A stretch of 64,000 nt of DNA from Bailinhaonella thermotolerans (GCF_003594875.1 NZ_QZEY01000005.1:186001-250000); one strand, 5' to 3'; shown: positions 37,425 through 46,429, counted from the stretch's first letter. Notes: generated by a model not told the origin, from the sequence alone. Numbers and translations are program-made.

Positions 37425-38741
37425 CTAGAGCCGCTCGACGTGTTCGGCGTCGGCGAGAACGCCGCGGGTGTCGAGGACGAGTTGCGCCCGGGTCCGCAGG
37501 ACCTCCAGGTCGAAGGCCGAGTGCTGCTGGAGCAGGACGGCGATGTCGGCCTTCGCGGCCGCCTCGCCCAGGTCCTCCTCCTTGGGCACGACGTCGCCGT
37601 CCACGGTCCACTCCGGGACGTACGGGTCGCAGAACACCAGCTCGGCCCCGAGCTCGCGGAGCGCCCGCGCGACCGGCAGGGCCGGGGTCTCGCGGTCGTC
37701 GGCGATGTCGGGCTTGTAGGTGACGCCGAGCAGCAGCACGCGCGCGCCGTTCACGGCCTTCTTGTGCCGGTTGAGCAGCCGTTGCACACGCGCGACGACG
37801 TACGACGGCATGCGCTCGTTGATCTCCTGGGCCAGCTCCACGAACCGGAACGGGTAGCCCAGCTTGCGCACGGTGTACGACAGGTAGCTCGGGTCCACCG
37901 GGATGCAGTGGCCGCCGACGCCGGGCCCGGGGAGGAACCGCTGGAAGCCGAACGGCTTCGTGCTCGCGGCGTCGATCACTTCCCACAGGTCGATGTCGAG
38001 CTCGTCGCAGAAGATCGCCATCTCGTTGACGAGCGCGATGTTGACGTGCCGGTAGGTGTTCTCCAGCAGCTTGGCCATCTCGGCCTCGCGCGTGCCGCTC
38101 ACGGGCACGACCTGCTCGACGAACTTGCCGTAGAACGACGCCGCCCGGTCACGGCAGGCCTCGGTGTAGCCGCCGACGACCTTGGGCGTGTTGCGCAGGC
38201 CGTACGTCGGGTTGCCGGGGTCGATCCGCTCCGGGGAGAACGCCAGGTGGAAGTCCACGCCCGCGCGCAGGCCGGACTTCTCCAGGATCGGGCGGATCTC
38301 CTCATCGGTGGTGCCGGGCCAGGTGGTGGACTCCAGGACGACGAGCGTGCCGGGCCGCAGGTGCCGCGCGACGGCCTCGCTCGCCGAGTGGACGGCCGAC
38401 AGGTCCGGCCGGTGGTCCTCGTCGAGCGGGGTGGGGACGCAGATGATGATCGTGTCGGCGCGGCCGAGGATCGCCTCGTCGGTCGTCGCGCGGAAGCCCG
38501 CGGACAACATCTCCGCGATCTCGGTCCCGCTCAGGTCGTCGATGTACGACCTGCCGGAGTTCAACGCCTCGATCTTGGCGGGGTCAACGTCGAGACCGAT
38601 GACCCGCAGTCCCGCCGAGGTGGCCTCCTTGGCAAGCGGCATGCCGACGTACCCGAGCCCGATGACCGCGAGGTCGAAGCTGGGTCCTGGCACCGTGGTC
38701 GACCCCATCACGGGAGCGAAGGGGTAAGCCATAGAGAACAC
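37425..38741 (-). CDS. UDP-N-acetylhexosamine 6-dehydrogenase (WecC/WbpA type)
   Basis: A 438-residue UDP-glucose/GDP-mannose dehydrogenase-family enzyme. NAD-binding GLGYVGMPLA, then PTPLDEDHRPD, AFSPERIDPGNP, ENTYRHVNIALVNE, and catalytic C279 in GPGVGGHCIPVDPSYLSY. The SPERIDPGN form favours UDP-GlcNAc or UDP-ManNAc over UDP-glucose. With the nearby WecB epimerase it would make UDP-ManNAcA for an acidic surface polymer. Starts at GTG 38741, ATG 38732 or ATG 38708 are all in frame; the first is used here without strong evidence. Confidence 0.9.
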   Translation of the reverse strand: MFSMAYPFAPVMGSTTVPGPSFDLAVIGLGYVGMPLAKEATSAGLRVIGLDVDPAKIEALNSGRSYIDDLSGTEIAEMLSAGFRATTDEAILGRADTIIICVPTPLDEDHRPDLSAVHSASEAVARHLRPGTLVVLESTTWPGTTDEEIRPILEKSGLRAGVDFHLAFSPERIDPGNPTYGLRNTPKVVGGYTEACRDRAASFYGKFVEQVVPVSGTREAEMAKLLENTYRHVNIALVNEMAIFCDELDIDLWEVIDAASTKPFGFQRFLPGPGVGGHCIPVDPSYLSYTVRKLGYPFRFVELAQEINERMPSYVVARVQRLLNRHKKAVNGARVLLLGVTYKPDIADDRETPALPVARALRELGAELVFCDPYVPEWTVDGDVVPKEEDLGEAAAKADIAVLLQQHSAFDLEVLRTRAQLVLDTRGVLADAEHVERL

Positions 38742-38815
38742 TTCATGGTCGGACAGGCTATCTCAAGTCTCCACACGCCACGCTTAATCCGATTTATCAC
38801 TCATGTCCCAGGTGA

Positions 38816-40657
38816 TCAATCTGTCACGGCCGCGTATACCTTCACATACGTCTCGGCCACCCGGTCCCACGTGCGGTGAGCCGCCACGGCCTCCCGCCCC
38901 GCGGCCCCCATCTCCGCACGTCGCCGCGGGTCGTCCCGGAGCTCCGCGAGCGCGTCCGCGAGGGACTCGGGGTCCTCGGGACGCACCAGCAGCCCGGCCT
39001 CCGGGCCGACCAGCTCGGCCAGCGCCGGCAGGTCGCTGGCGACCACCGGCTTGCCCAGCGCCATCGCCTCCACGGGCTTGAGCGGGGTCACCAACCGGCA
39101 CACGCGGGCGTCGATCCTGGGCGTCACGAACACGTCGATCGCGGCCTGCGCCCGCAGGGCCTCCGCCGGGGACACCCGGCCCGGCAGCAGGGCCAGATCC
39201 TCCAGGCCGAGCGCCTTCACGCGCTCCAGCAGCGCCGGGCGTTCCGCGCCGTCCCCGACGATCAGCACGCGCACCGGGAGGCCCCGGTCGCGCAGCAGCG
39301 CCGCGGCGTCGAGAAGTGTGGCGAATCCCTCATAGGCGACGATGCTGGATACCGATCCGACAACGAGTTCCTGAGCGCCGACGTTCAGGCTCTCCCGGAA
39401 GCCCTTCCCGTCGTACTCGGCGGTGAGCAGCGAGGCGTCCACCGCGTTCGGCGCGAGGAACACCCGCTCGGCCGGCACGCCCCGCGCGACGATCTCCTCG
39501 CGCATGGTCGCGGCCAGCGTCACCACGGCGTCCGCGGTGCGCATGATGTGCGCCTCGCGCTCCCGCTGGAGCAGGTGCCGCTCGCTGCCCTCGGCGGCCT
39601 CCCCGGCGCGCGAGAGCCAGGTCTCCTCCAGGAATCCGCGCACCTCGTAGACCACCGGCAGCCCGGTCCGCTCGCCCACGGCCAGCGCCACGCTGCCGTT
39701 GCGGTGGTCGGTGGCCGCGTGCAGCACCGACGGCCGCAGCCGCTCGGCCAGCCGCGTCGCCTCCTCGACCCCGCGGACCATGCGCCCGTGGCTCTCCGAG
39801 GGGATCGGCCCGCTCGGCAGCAGCCGGTGGTACGGGATCCCGTCCACCTCTTCGTACTTCGCGGCGGCGAAGTGGCCCTGGAGCATCGGCCAGCCCCAGC
39901 TCGTCACCACGTGCGGGTCGAGCCCGGCCGCCCGCTGCGCGGTCACGATCCGGTGCGTCCGCACGGTGTACCCCGCCTGGGTGTACGGCAGGGCGTTGGT
40001 GACCATGTGCAGCACGCGGCCGGGGATGGGCGTCACCGGCGTCTTCACGCCCCGGGCGGACGCGCCGTCGCGCAGGCTGGCCAGTTCCCCGGCGTACTGC
40101 TGGAACCTGCGGCGAACTGTTCCGTTACGGCGGGCGAACGGTCGGAGAAGTTCCACCGCCTCGCTCATCCGGCCCGCTTGCATGGCTCGCTGGGCGTCGC
40201 GCAGCCGCACGGCCGCGTCGACGGTCCCCTCGGAGCCGCGCTCGGGCAGCGCCTCGGCCAGTTCGGCGCGCTCCAGGGCGACGACGAGCGTGGCCAGGCG
40301 GCGGCCGCGGCGGCCGCGCAGCCGTACGGACGCCGTCCGGGCCAGGGCCTCGGCGTCCCGGCGGCGGCCGGCGCGGTCGAGCAGGAGCAGCGAGGTGGAG
40401 GGGAGGAGACGTTGCACGGCGGAACGCCCGGCGGCGCGGGCGGCGCGGCGGCGGATTCGGCCGGGCAGGGCATCGGTGGCGGCTACCGCGACCCGCACCG
40501 GATCGACCCGCATCCGCGCGACGACGATCCGGGTGACCAGCAACGGGTGACGGAGCGCGCCGAGGATTGCGGTTCGGGCCGACAGCGCCGCTCGCGTAGG
40601 AGAGGCGGACCGCTGTGGAACCGGTGTGGACGGTGGCCGGCTTTCGTCGGAGACCAC
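38816..40657 (-). CDS. GT4 glycosyltransferase with long helical N-terminal extension
   Basis: 613 residues. Residues 1-205 are Arg/Ala-rich and helical (EALARTASVRLRGR, AQRAMQAGRMSEAVELL), perhaps TPR-like; the remaining 400 are a GT-B enzyme. RVLHMVTNALPYTQAGYTVR opens the N-terminal Rossmann domain, VGSVSSIVAYEGFATLLDA starts the second, and VTPLKPVEAMALGKPVVAS carries the donor-site Glu. The sugar donor is unknown. It is divergent from wecB and followed by the dehydrogenase in the same direction. GTG 40657 has no clear ribosome site; TATGCT lies 11 nt upstream. Confidence 0.88.
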   Translation of the reverse strand: MVSDESRPPSTPVPQRSASPTRAALSARTAILGALRHPLLVTRIVVARMRVDPVRVAVAATDALPGRIRRRAARAAGRSAVQRLLPSTSLLLLDRAGRRRDAEALARTASVRLRGRRGRRLATLVVALERAELAEALPERGSEGTVDAAVRLRDAQRAMQAGRMSEAVELLRPFARRNGTVRRRFQQYAGELASLRDGASARGVKTPVTPIPGRVLHMVTNALPYTQAGYTVRTHRIVTAQRAAGLDPHVVTSWGWPMLQGHFAAAKYEEVDGIPYHRLLPSGPIPSESHGRMVRGVEEATRLAERLRPSVLHAATDHRNGSVALAVGERTGLPVVYEVRGFLEETWLSRAGEAAEGSERHLLQREREAHIMRTADAVVTLAATMREEIVARGVPAERVFLAPNAVDASLLTAEYDGKGFRESLNVGAQELVVGSVSSIVAYEGFATLLDAAALLRDRGLPVRVLIVGDGAERPALLERVKALGLEDLALLPGRVSPAEALRAQAAIDVFVTPRIDARVCRLVTPLKPVEAMALGKPVVASDLPALAELVGPEAGLLVRPEDPESLADALAELRDDPRRRAEMGAAGREAVAAHRTWDRVAETYVKVYAAVTD

Positions 40658-40737
40658 CGAAGGAACGTAGCATAGGCACCGTTTGCTCGATCTCGGCTGC
40701 TTCCTGCGGCTTTACCGAGGATTCCGGTACTGTCCTT

Positions 40738-40766
40738 TTGGCCTACCGTCGATTACTGCCTATAAC
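40738..40766 (+). promoter_or_regulatory. Sigma-A-type promoter of wecB
   Basis: TTGGCC (40738-40743), a 17-bp spacer and TATAAC (40761-40766) precede wecB by 46 bp, in an AT-richer spacer shared with the divergent GT4 gene. Confidence 0.55.
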
Positions 40767-40812
40767 TGCCAATATCAGTAGGAATGTCCTGGTCCCGGCT
40801 TAGGAAAGACGC

Positions 40813-41934
40813 ATGACCGACACGCACCCGACCGGCCCGGCTGGTCAGACCGTCCTCCACGTGCTCGGCGCCCGGCCGAACTTCCCCAAGGCCGCCCCCG
40901 TCGTGCGCGCCCTGGCCGAGGCGGGCGTCGCCCAGGAGATCGTCCACACCGGCCAGCACTACGACGCGCTCATGTCGGACGTGTTCTTCGCCGACCTCGG
41001 GCTGCCCGAGCCGGTCGCGAACCTGGCCGTCGGCTCCGGCACCCACGCGCGGCAGACCGCCGCCCTGCTCACCGGCCTCGAAGAGGTCATCACCGAGCGG
41101 CGGCCCGCGCTGGTCGTCGTGTACGGCGACGTCAACTCCACGCTCGCGGCCGTCCTGGTCTGCGCGAAGCTGGGGGTGCCCACCGCGCACGTCGAGGCCG
41201 GACTCCGGTCGTTCGACCGCGGCATGCCCGAGGAGGTCAACCGGGTCGTCGTGGACGCGCTCGCCGACCTGCTCTTCGCGACCTCCCCCGACGCGCTCTC
41301 CCACCTGGCCAACGAGGGCGTCGCCCCGGAGAAGGCGCACCTCGTCGGCAACCCGATGATCGACAGCCTGTTCTCGGCGCTGCCCAAGCTCGACCCGGCC
41401 CCCGTCGTGGCGCGGCTGGGCCTGCCGGAGCGGTACGCCGTGGCCACGCTGCACCGGCCGGGCAACGTGGACTCCCTCGACACCGCCCGCGAGCTGGTCT
41501 CGGCGGTGCTCAAGGTCGCCGAGCAGGTGCCGGTCGTGGTCCCGCTGCACCCGCGCGGCCGGGAGCGGCTGGCCGAGGCCGGGCTGGTGCCGTCCGAGCG
41601 CCTGTCGATCATCGAGCCGCTCGGGTACGTCGACTTCCTGTCCCTGGTGCGCGGCGCGGCGCTCGTCGTGACCGACTCCGGCGGCGTGCAGGAGGAGACG
41701 ACGATGCTGGAGGTGCCGTGCCTGACCGTGCGGCCCAACACCGAGCGCCCGATCACGATCAGCCACGGCACGAACCGGCTGGTCACCCCCGCGACGCTGC
41801 CCGCCGCGGCCGAGAAGGCGCTGGCCGAGGGCGCCCGCACCCCCAGCGGCGAGCTGCCCCCGCTGTGGGACGGCAGGTCCGGGGCGCGCATCGCGGGCGT
41901 GATCGCCCGCTGGCTCGCCGACGGCTCCCGCTGA
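40813..41934 (+). CDS. wecB: UDP-N-acetylglucosamine 2-epimerase
   Basis: Interconverts UDP-GlcNAc and UDP-ManNAc, supplying ManNAc-type sugars for surface polymers. The 373-residue GT-B-like enzyme has HVLGARPNFPKAAPVVRAL, HTGQHYDALMSDVFF, VYGDVNSTLAA, HVEAGLRSFDRGMPEEVNR, ATLHRPGNVDS, and TDSGGVQEETTML with the substrate-binding Ser/Gly and Glu. ATG preceded by GGAAAGACGC. Together with the dehydrogenase at 37425 it implies UDP-ManNAcA production. Confidence 0.95.
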   Translation: MTDTHPTGPAGQTVLHVLGARPNFPKAAPVVRALAEAGVAQEIVHTGQHYDALMSDVFFADLGLPEPVANLAVGSGTHARQTAALLTGLEEVITERRPALVVVYGDVNSTLAAVLVCAKLGVPTAHVEAGLRSFDRGMPEEVNRVVVDALADLLFATSPDALSHLANEGVAPEKAHLVGNPMIDSLFSALPKLDPAPVVARLGLPERYAVATLHRPGNVDSLDTARELVSAVLKVAEQVPVVVPLHPRGRERLAEAGLVPSERLSIIEPLGYVDFLSLVRGAALVVTDSGGVQEETTMLEVPCLTVRPNTERPITISHGTNRLVTPATLPAAAEKALAEGARTPSGELPPLWDGRSGARIAGVIARWLADGSR

Positions 41935-42055
41935 CCTCGCGTCGTCCGGCGGACGGCCGTACGGCTCCCGCCGCCGCCGCGAGGTCGGCGGGCGATGGGC
42001 CGTACGGCTCCCGCCGGCGTCTGGCGATGGGCGCCGGGTTGTACGGCGCCCGCGC

Positions 42056-42080
42056 GGTACGGCGGGCGCTCCGCCGTACC
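42056..42080 (+). terminator. Terminator hairpin after wecB
   Basis: GGTACGGCGG-GCGCT-CCGCCGTACC is a perfect 10-bp stem with a 5-nt loop, 121 bp after the wecB stop. The gap also contains two copies of GGCCGTACGGCTCCCGCCG (near 41956 and 41999). Confidence 0.65.
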
Positions 42081-42223
42081 GGAAGACAAGATTGTGAGAA
42101 GTCTGGGGCGGACGTCTGATACGTCCGGTTCCCACGGGTGGTTTTAATCCCTCTTGTGGGGATCTCACCCGTCACGATGGACACGGTGGCGTACCCTCGT
42201 GTTCTCCCGTTCGAAGGACTGAT

Positions 42224-44332
42224 ATGCCGGAAAACGACCGTATCTCGGAACTCGAGGCCCAGCTCCGCGAGGCGATGGAGCGCGCCGAGCGCCTCCAGTC
42301 GCGCATGGTCGAGCTGGAGAACCTCTACGACGAGGAGAAGGAGCGGTCGGAGCAGCACCGCACGCGCGCGACCGAGCTCGCGAGCAAGCTCTCGAAGCAG
42401 ATCTACCGCACCGAATACGTCAACTGGCAGCTCGAGTCCACGCGCGCCCGGCGCACGTTCCGCATCGGCCAGGCCGTGATGAACGTCAAGCGCAACCCCA
42501 AGAACGTCGTACGGCTGCCGCGCGACCTCGTGCGCGCCGCCAAGGCGACCGAGCGCCCGGAGCGGCCGCGCCAGATCACCGACCGCAGCATGCTCAAGGA
42601 CGTGCTCCAGCCGGACGTCGCGATCCCGCGCATGAAGTGGCCCGAGGGCCTGGTCAACCGGCCCGGCCTGAAGGTCGCGGTCATCCTGGACGCGTTCTCC
42701 AAGATGGCGTTCCGGTACGAATGGGAGCAGATCGAGTTCGGGCCCAAGGACTGGCGGGAGACCTTCGAGCGCGAGCGGCCCGAGCTGCTGTTCGTCGAGT
42801 CCGCCTGGTGGGGGAACGACGGCCGCTGGCAGTACCAGATGACCGGCACGAACGCGCCCAAGCAGGAGCTGCGCGAGCTGGTCGCCTACTGCAAGGAGCA
42901 GGGCATCCCCACGGTCTTCTGGAACAAGGAGGACCCGCCCAACTTCGACAAGTTCATCGACACCGCCAAGCTGTTCGACCACGTCTACACCTGCGACGGC
43001 GACTGCATCCCGCGGTACAAGGAGATCCTCGGGCACGACCGCGTGGACGTGCTGATGTTCGCCGCGCAGCCCCGGGTGCACAACCCGCAGCTCGTGGGCG
43101 AGGGCCGGGTGCACGACATCGTGTTCGCCGGGATGTACTTCCGCGACAAGCACCCCGAGCGGCGCGAGCAGATGGAGACCGTGATCGCGCCCACGCGTGA
43201 GCTGGGCCTGCACATCTTCGCGCGCAACGACTCCGCCGGCGAGCAGTACGCCTGGCCCGAGGAGTACCGGCCGCACATCGTGGGCGAGCTGCCGTACGAC
43301 CACATGCTCACGGCGTACCGGATGTACAAGGTCTTCCTGAACGTCAACTCGGTGATCGACTCGCCGACGATGTGCGCGCGGCGGGTGTTCGAGCTGTCGG
43401 CGTGCGCGACGCCCGTGCTCTCGGGGTACTCCCGGGCGATCGAGGAGACCTTCGGCTCGCTCATCTCGATCGCGCGGGACCAGGAGGAGGCCTACAACCA
43501 GGCGCTCTACCTGATCAACAGCCCCGAGCTGCGGGCGCGGCAGGGGCACCTGGCCCATCGCGAGGTGTTCGACAAGCACCTGTTCACGCACCGCGTGGAC
43601 CAGATCCTGCGCGACCTGGGCCGGCCGGTGCGCGAGCGGAAGCAGTCCATCTCGGTGGTGCTGCCGACCAACCGCGCCAACCAGATCGAGCACGCCATCG
43701 ACTCGGTGGCCAAGCAGATCCACAAGCCGATCCAGCTCATCATGGTCCTGCACGGCCTGGACCTGGACACCGGCGTCGTGGCCGACAAGGCGCGCGCGGC
43801 CGGGATCGAGGACGTCAAGGTGCTCGCGGCCGACAAGTCCCTCACGCTGGGCGCCTGCCTGAACCTGGGCGTCGCGGCGGCCGACGGGGACTTCATCGCC
43901 AAGATGGACGACGACAACCTGTACGGCGAGCACTACTTCTCCGACATGATCCGCGCCTTCGACTGGACGAACGCGGAGATGGTCGGCAAGGGCGCGCACT
44001 ACACGTACTTCGAGGGCCGCAACGCGACCGTGCTGCGCTTCCCCGAGTTCGAGCACCGGTTCACGCACCTGATCAACGGCGGCTCGATGCTGGCCAAGCG
44101 GGACCTGCTCAAGTCGGTGCCGTTCGAGAACGTCAACGTCGGCGAGGACACCCGGCTGGTACGGCACTGCAAGGCCGAGGGCATCCCGATCTACTCGACG
44201 GACCGGTTCAACTTCGTCTACATGCGCAGCGGGGACCCCAAGTTCCACACCTGGCAGGCGAACGAGATCAAGCTGAACCGGAATGGTCAGTTCGCGTTCA
44301 TCGGGCGACCTGAGGGCCACGTCCTGATCTGA
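42224..44332 (+). CDS. CgeB-like/GT2 two-domain glycosyltransferase with coiled-coil N-terminus
   Basis: 702 residues in three parts. A coiled coil at about 5-75 (ISELEAQLREAMERAERLQ) probably mediates oligomerisation or recruitment. Residues about 140-465 are a CgeB/DUF3880-like GT-B domain: FVESAWWGNDG, PTVFWNKEDPPNFDKF, LPYDHMLTAYRMYKVFLNV and FELSACATPVLSGYS. Residues about 475-690 are a GT-A family 2 domain with SVVLPTNRANQIEHAIDS and the metal-binding AKMDDDNLYGEHYF. Two transfer activities in one chain suggest a disaccharide repeat or a capping reaction. It starts with ATG after a 290-bp gap and has GGACTGAT upstream. Confidence 0.9.
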   Translation: MPENDRISELEAQLREAMERAERLQSRMVELENLYDEEKERSEQHRTRATELASKLSKQIYRTEYVNWQLESTRARRTFRIGQAVMNVKRNPKNVVRLPRDLVRAAKATERPERPRQITDRSMLKDVLQPDVAIPRMKWPEGLVNRPGLKVAVILDAFSKMAFRYEWEQIEFGPKDWRETFERERPELLFVESAWWGNDGRWQYQMTGTNAPKQELRELVAYCKEQGIPTVFWNKEDPPNFDKFIDTAKLFDHVYTCDGDCIPRYKEILGHDRVDVLMFAAQPRVHNPQLVGEGRVHDIVFAGMYFRDKHPERREQMETVIAPTRELGLHIFARNDSAGEQYAWPEEYRPHIVGELPYDHMLTAYRMYKVFLNVNSVIDSPTMCARRVFELSACATPVLSGYSRAIEETFGSLISIARDQEEAYNQALYLINSPELRARQGHLAHREVFDKHLFTHRVDQILRDLGRPVRERKQSISVVLPTNRANQIEHAIDSVAKQIHKPIQLIMVLHGLDLDTGVVADKARAAGIEDVKVLAADKSLTLGACLNLGVAAADGDFIAKMDDDNLYGEHYFSDMIRAFDWTNAEMVGKGAHYTYFEGRNATVLRFPEFEHRFTHLINGGSMLAKRDLLKSVPFENVNVGEDTRLVRHCKAEGIPIYSTDRFNFVYMRSGDPKFHTWQANEIKLNRNGQFAFIGRPEGHVLI

Positions 44333-44344
44333 CCGATACACACC

Positions 44345-44466
44345 TGTTATCCACAGGCATGTGGATAACAGATCCCTATCCCCACAGGGGATATACCCCT
44401 CGTTATCCACAAGCCTGGGGATAACCTCGCGAACAACCCACAGGGCCACACGGCCCCTGTGGACGG
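44345..44466. promoter_or_regulatory. Cluster of DnaA boxes in inverted pairs
   Basis: Perfect TTATCCACA boxes lie at 44347-44355 (+), 44360-44368 (-) and 44403-44411 (+). One-mismatch TTATCCCCA is at 44416-44424 (-) and CCGTCCACA at 44458-44466 (-). The first two form an 11-bp inverted repeat, TGTTATCCACA-GGCA-TGTGGATAACA. The second pair shares GTTATCC/GGATAAC arms, and CCACAGGGCC faces GGCCCCTGTGG. The region is AT-rich for this genome. No dnaA or dnaN is nearby, so this is not a typical oriC; a DnaA-binding or titration site is the likely reading. Confidence 0.7.
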
Positions 44467-44486
44467 GTGAACGACCCATGAACGCA

Positions 44487-44527
44487 CGTACGGCGGGGCA
44501 CCGGACGAACCGGTGCCCCGCCGTACG
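44487..44527. terminator. Bidirectional terminator, perfect 18-bp stem
   Basis: CGTACGGCGGGGCACCGG (44487-44504) is perfectly complementary to CCGGTGCCCCGCCGTACG (44510-44527) with loop ACGAA. It lies between the convergent glycosyltransferase and flotillin genes, beyond the DnaA-box cluster. Confidence 0.85.
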
Positions 44528-44631
44528 CATGCGACACCTCACCCGTCCCGCCGATCACGCGCTCCCGGTCCTGCGGGCCGCGTGACCGGCGCGGGCGGGG
44601 CTACTTGTCCACAGGCCGGCCGAGAGGCTTC

Positions 44632-46161
44632 TCAGCGACCTTCGTCCGCGGCCTTCTCCGGGGTCTTCTCAGCGACCTTCTCAGCGACCTTCTCAGCGAC
44701 CTTCTCGGGGGCCTTCTCGACGGGCTTGACGGCCTCGGGGACGCCGTTGCCGGCCGGGGCGCCGTTGCCGGACGACAGGAGGGAGCGGGCCAGGCCGAGG
44801 CCGGTGCCGCCGAGGGTGAGCGCCTTGGCCAGCATCTCCTCGATGCCCTGGGCGCCGTTGAGCACGACCATGTGGTCCACGTTGCCGAACGCCTTGGACG
44901 CCTGGCCGACGATCTCCGGCCACTTCTCGGCGAGCTGCTGGGCGACGACCGCCTCCTGGTTCTTCGCCAGGGCCTCGGCGCGCGCCTGGATCGCCTGCGC
45001 CTCCGCCAGGCCCTTGGCCCTGGCGGCCTCCGCCTCGGCGAGACCGCGCGCCTGCGCCGCCGCCGCCTCGGCCTCACCGGTCGCCCGGGTGGCCGCCGCG
45101 GCGGCCTCACCGCGCAGGCGGGTGGACTCGGCGTCGGCCGCCGCCTGCTGCTTGACCTGGGACGCCTGCGCCGCCGCGCGCAGCTCGGTCTCGCGCGCCT
45201 CGGCCTCGGCCTGGGCGATGCGGGCGTCGCGGTCGGCCTGCGAGAGCGTGACCGTCTCGTACGCCTTGGCGTCGGCGGGCTTGCGTACCTGGGACTGCAG
45301 CCGCTGCTCGGCGAGCTGCGCCTCCAGCTCGGCCGCCCGGGTCTCCTGGACCACGACCTCCTGGCGCGCGGTCGCCTCCGACAGCGGGCCGGCCTGCCGG
45401 GCCTTGGCCGCCGCCTGGTCCACCTCGGCCTGGTACCCGGCCTGCTGGATCTGCGACTCGCGCACCGCGGCCGCCTTCTTGGCCGCCGCGACCTGCTCGG
45501 CCTCGGTGGCCTCCTGGTCGCGCTGCGCCTCGGCGATGCGCGCCGCTGCCGCGATCTTGGCGGCGTGCGGCTTGCCCAGGTTGGTGATGTAGCCGGTCTC
45601 GTCGTCGATCTCCTGTATCTGGAGGGAGTCCACGACCAGGCCGAGCTTGCTCATCTCGTCGGCGGCGGAGCTGCGCGCCTCGCTGGTGAGGCGCTCGCGG
45701 TTGAGGATCAGGTCCTCGACGGTGAGATTGCCGATGATGGACCGCAGGTGGCCGGTGAACAGCTCGTGGATGGCGCCGTTCATGGAGTCCTGCTGGTCGA
45801 GGAAGCGCCGCGCGGAGTTGGCGATCGAGACGAAGTCGTCGCCCACCTTGTAGATGACCACGCCCCGGACCTGGACCGGGATGCCCTGCTGGGTGACGCA
45901 GGAGACGGTGAGGTTGGCCGCGCGGCTGTCGAGCCGGAGCCTGCGGGCGGTCTGGAAGCCGGGCAGCACCGCCGTGCCCTTACCCGTCACGATCTTGAAG
46001 CCGAGGCTGTCGGCCAGCTCGGTGCGGCCGCGCGCGCCCAGACCGGAGATGATCAGTGCCTCGTTGGGTTCGGCCACCCGCCACACGGCCTTGAACAACA
46101 GGATCAGGATGATGACCGCCACAACGGCGGCGATCACCGTTATGAGGAGCGAGGACGGCAT
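44632..46161 (-). CDS. Flotillin-family (SPFH) membrane scaffold protein
   Basis: A 509-residue flotillin. An N-terminal membrane helix (about 5-25) is followed by an SPFH domain (about 28-200: EPNEALIISGLGARG, VRGVVIYKVGDDF, LGLVVDSLQIQEI), then a long Ala/Glu/Gln coiled coil (about 205-415) with AxAEAE repeats, a VVLNGAQGIEEML segment, and a tail repeating EKVAEKVAEKVAEK. Flotillins organise lipid microdomains and wall-synthesis enzymes. It follows an NfeD-like gene by 67 bp, the usual partnership. Confidence 0.93.
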   Translation of the reverse strand: MPSSLLITVIAAVVAVIILILLFKAVWRVAEPNEALIISGLGARGRTELADSLGFKIVTGKGTAVLPGFQTARRLRLDSRAANLTVSCVTQQGIPVQVRGVVIYKVGDDFVSIANSARRFLDQQDSMNGAIHELFTGHLRSIIGNLTVEDLILNRERLTSEARSSAADEMSKLGLVVDSLQIQEIDDETGYITNLGKPHAAKIAAAARIAEAQRDQEATEAEQVAAAKKAAAVRESQIQQAGYQAEVDQAAAKARQAGPLSEATARQEVVVQETRAAELEAQLAEQRLQSQVRKPADAKAYETVTLSQADRDARIAQAEAEARETELRAAAQASQVKQQAAADAESTRLRGEAAAAATRATGEAEAAAAQARGLAEAEAARAKGLAEAQAIQARAEALAKNQEAVVAQQLAEKWPEIVGQASKAFGNVDHMVVLNGAQGIEEMLAKALTLGGTGLGLARSLLSSGNGAPAGNGVPEAVKPVEKAPEKVAEKVAEKVAEKTPEKAADEGR

Positions 46162-46228
46162 GGGGGCGCCTCCTGGGGGGAGCTGTCCGGTGCGTTGCTC
46201 GGTGCTCGAACAGGAGGAGGCGGGCCGG

Positions 46229-46429
46229 TCAGCCGAGGGCCGGGGCCACGTAGACGGTGCGGGGCGGGTGGTAGTCGACCACGACGACGATCGCGCCGAC
46301 CGGGATCTCCTCGTCGGGCAGGCTCGGATGCGCGTAGAACGCCTCCACGCCGCCGCGGATGGGGATCATCACCTCGCCGACAAGGCCAGGCCCGATCTTC
46401 CCGGTCACCCTGCCCTGTCTTCCGACCAC
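46229..46429 (-). CDS. Short NfeD-like OB-fold protein
   Basis: A 66-residue protein matching the soluble C-terminal OB domain of NfeD: VVGRQGRVTGKIGPGLVGEV, then EIPVGAIVVVVDYHPPRTVYV. It has no membrane helix, so it is a stand-alone form of the flotillin partner. GTG 46429 is chosen because GGGAGGAAGGACGAGG lies immediately upstream; the frame is open further but with Cys/Arg-rich, unlikely sequence. Confidence 0.75.
   Translation of the reverse strand: MVGRQGRVTGKIGPGLVGEVMIPIRGGVEAFYAHPSLPDEEIPVGAIVVVVDYHPPRTVYVAPALG

Noticed and set aside
44345-44466. Chromosomal replication origin (oriC)
   Set aside because: There are only about five boxes in 120 bp, and no dnaA, dnaN, recF or gyr genes in the window; actinomycete oriC has many more boxes between dnaA and dnaN.
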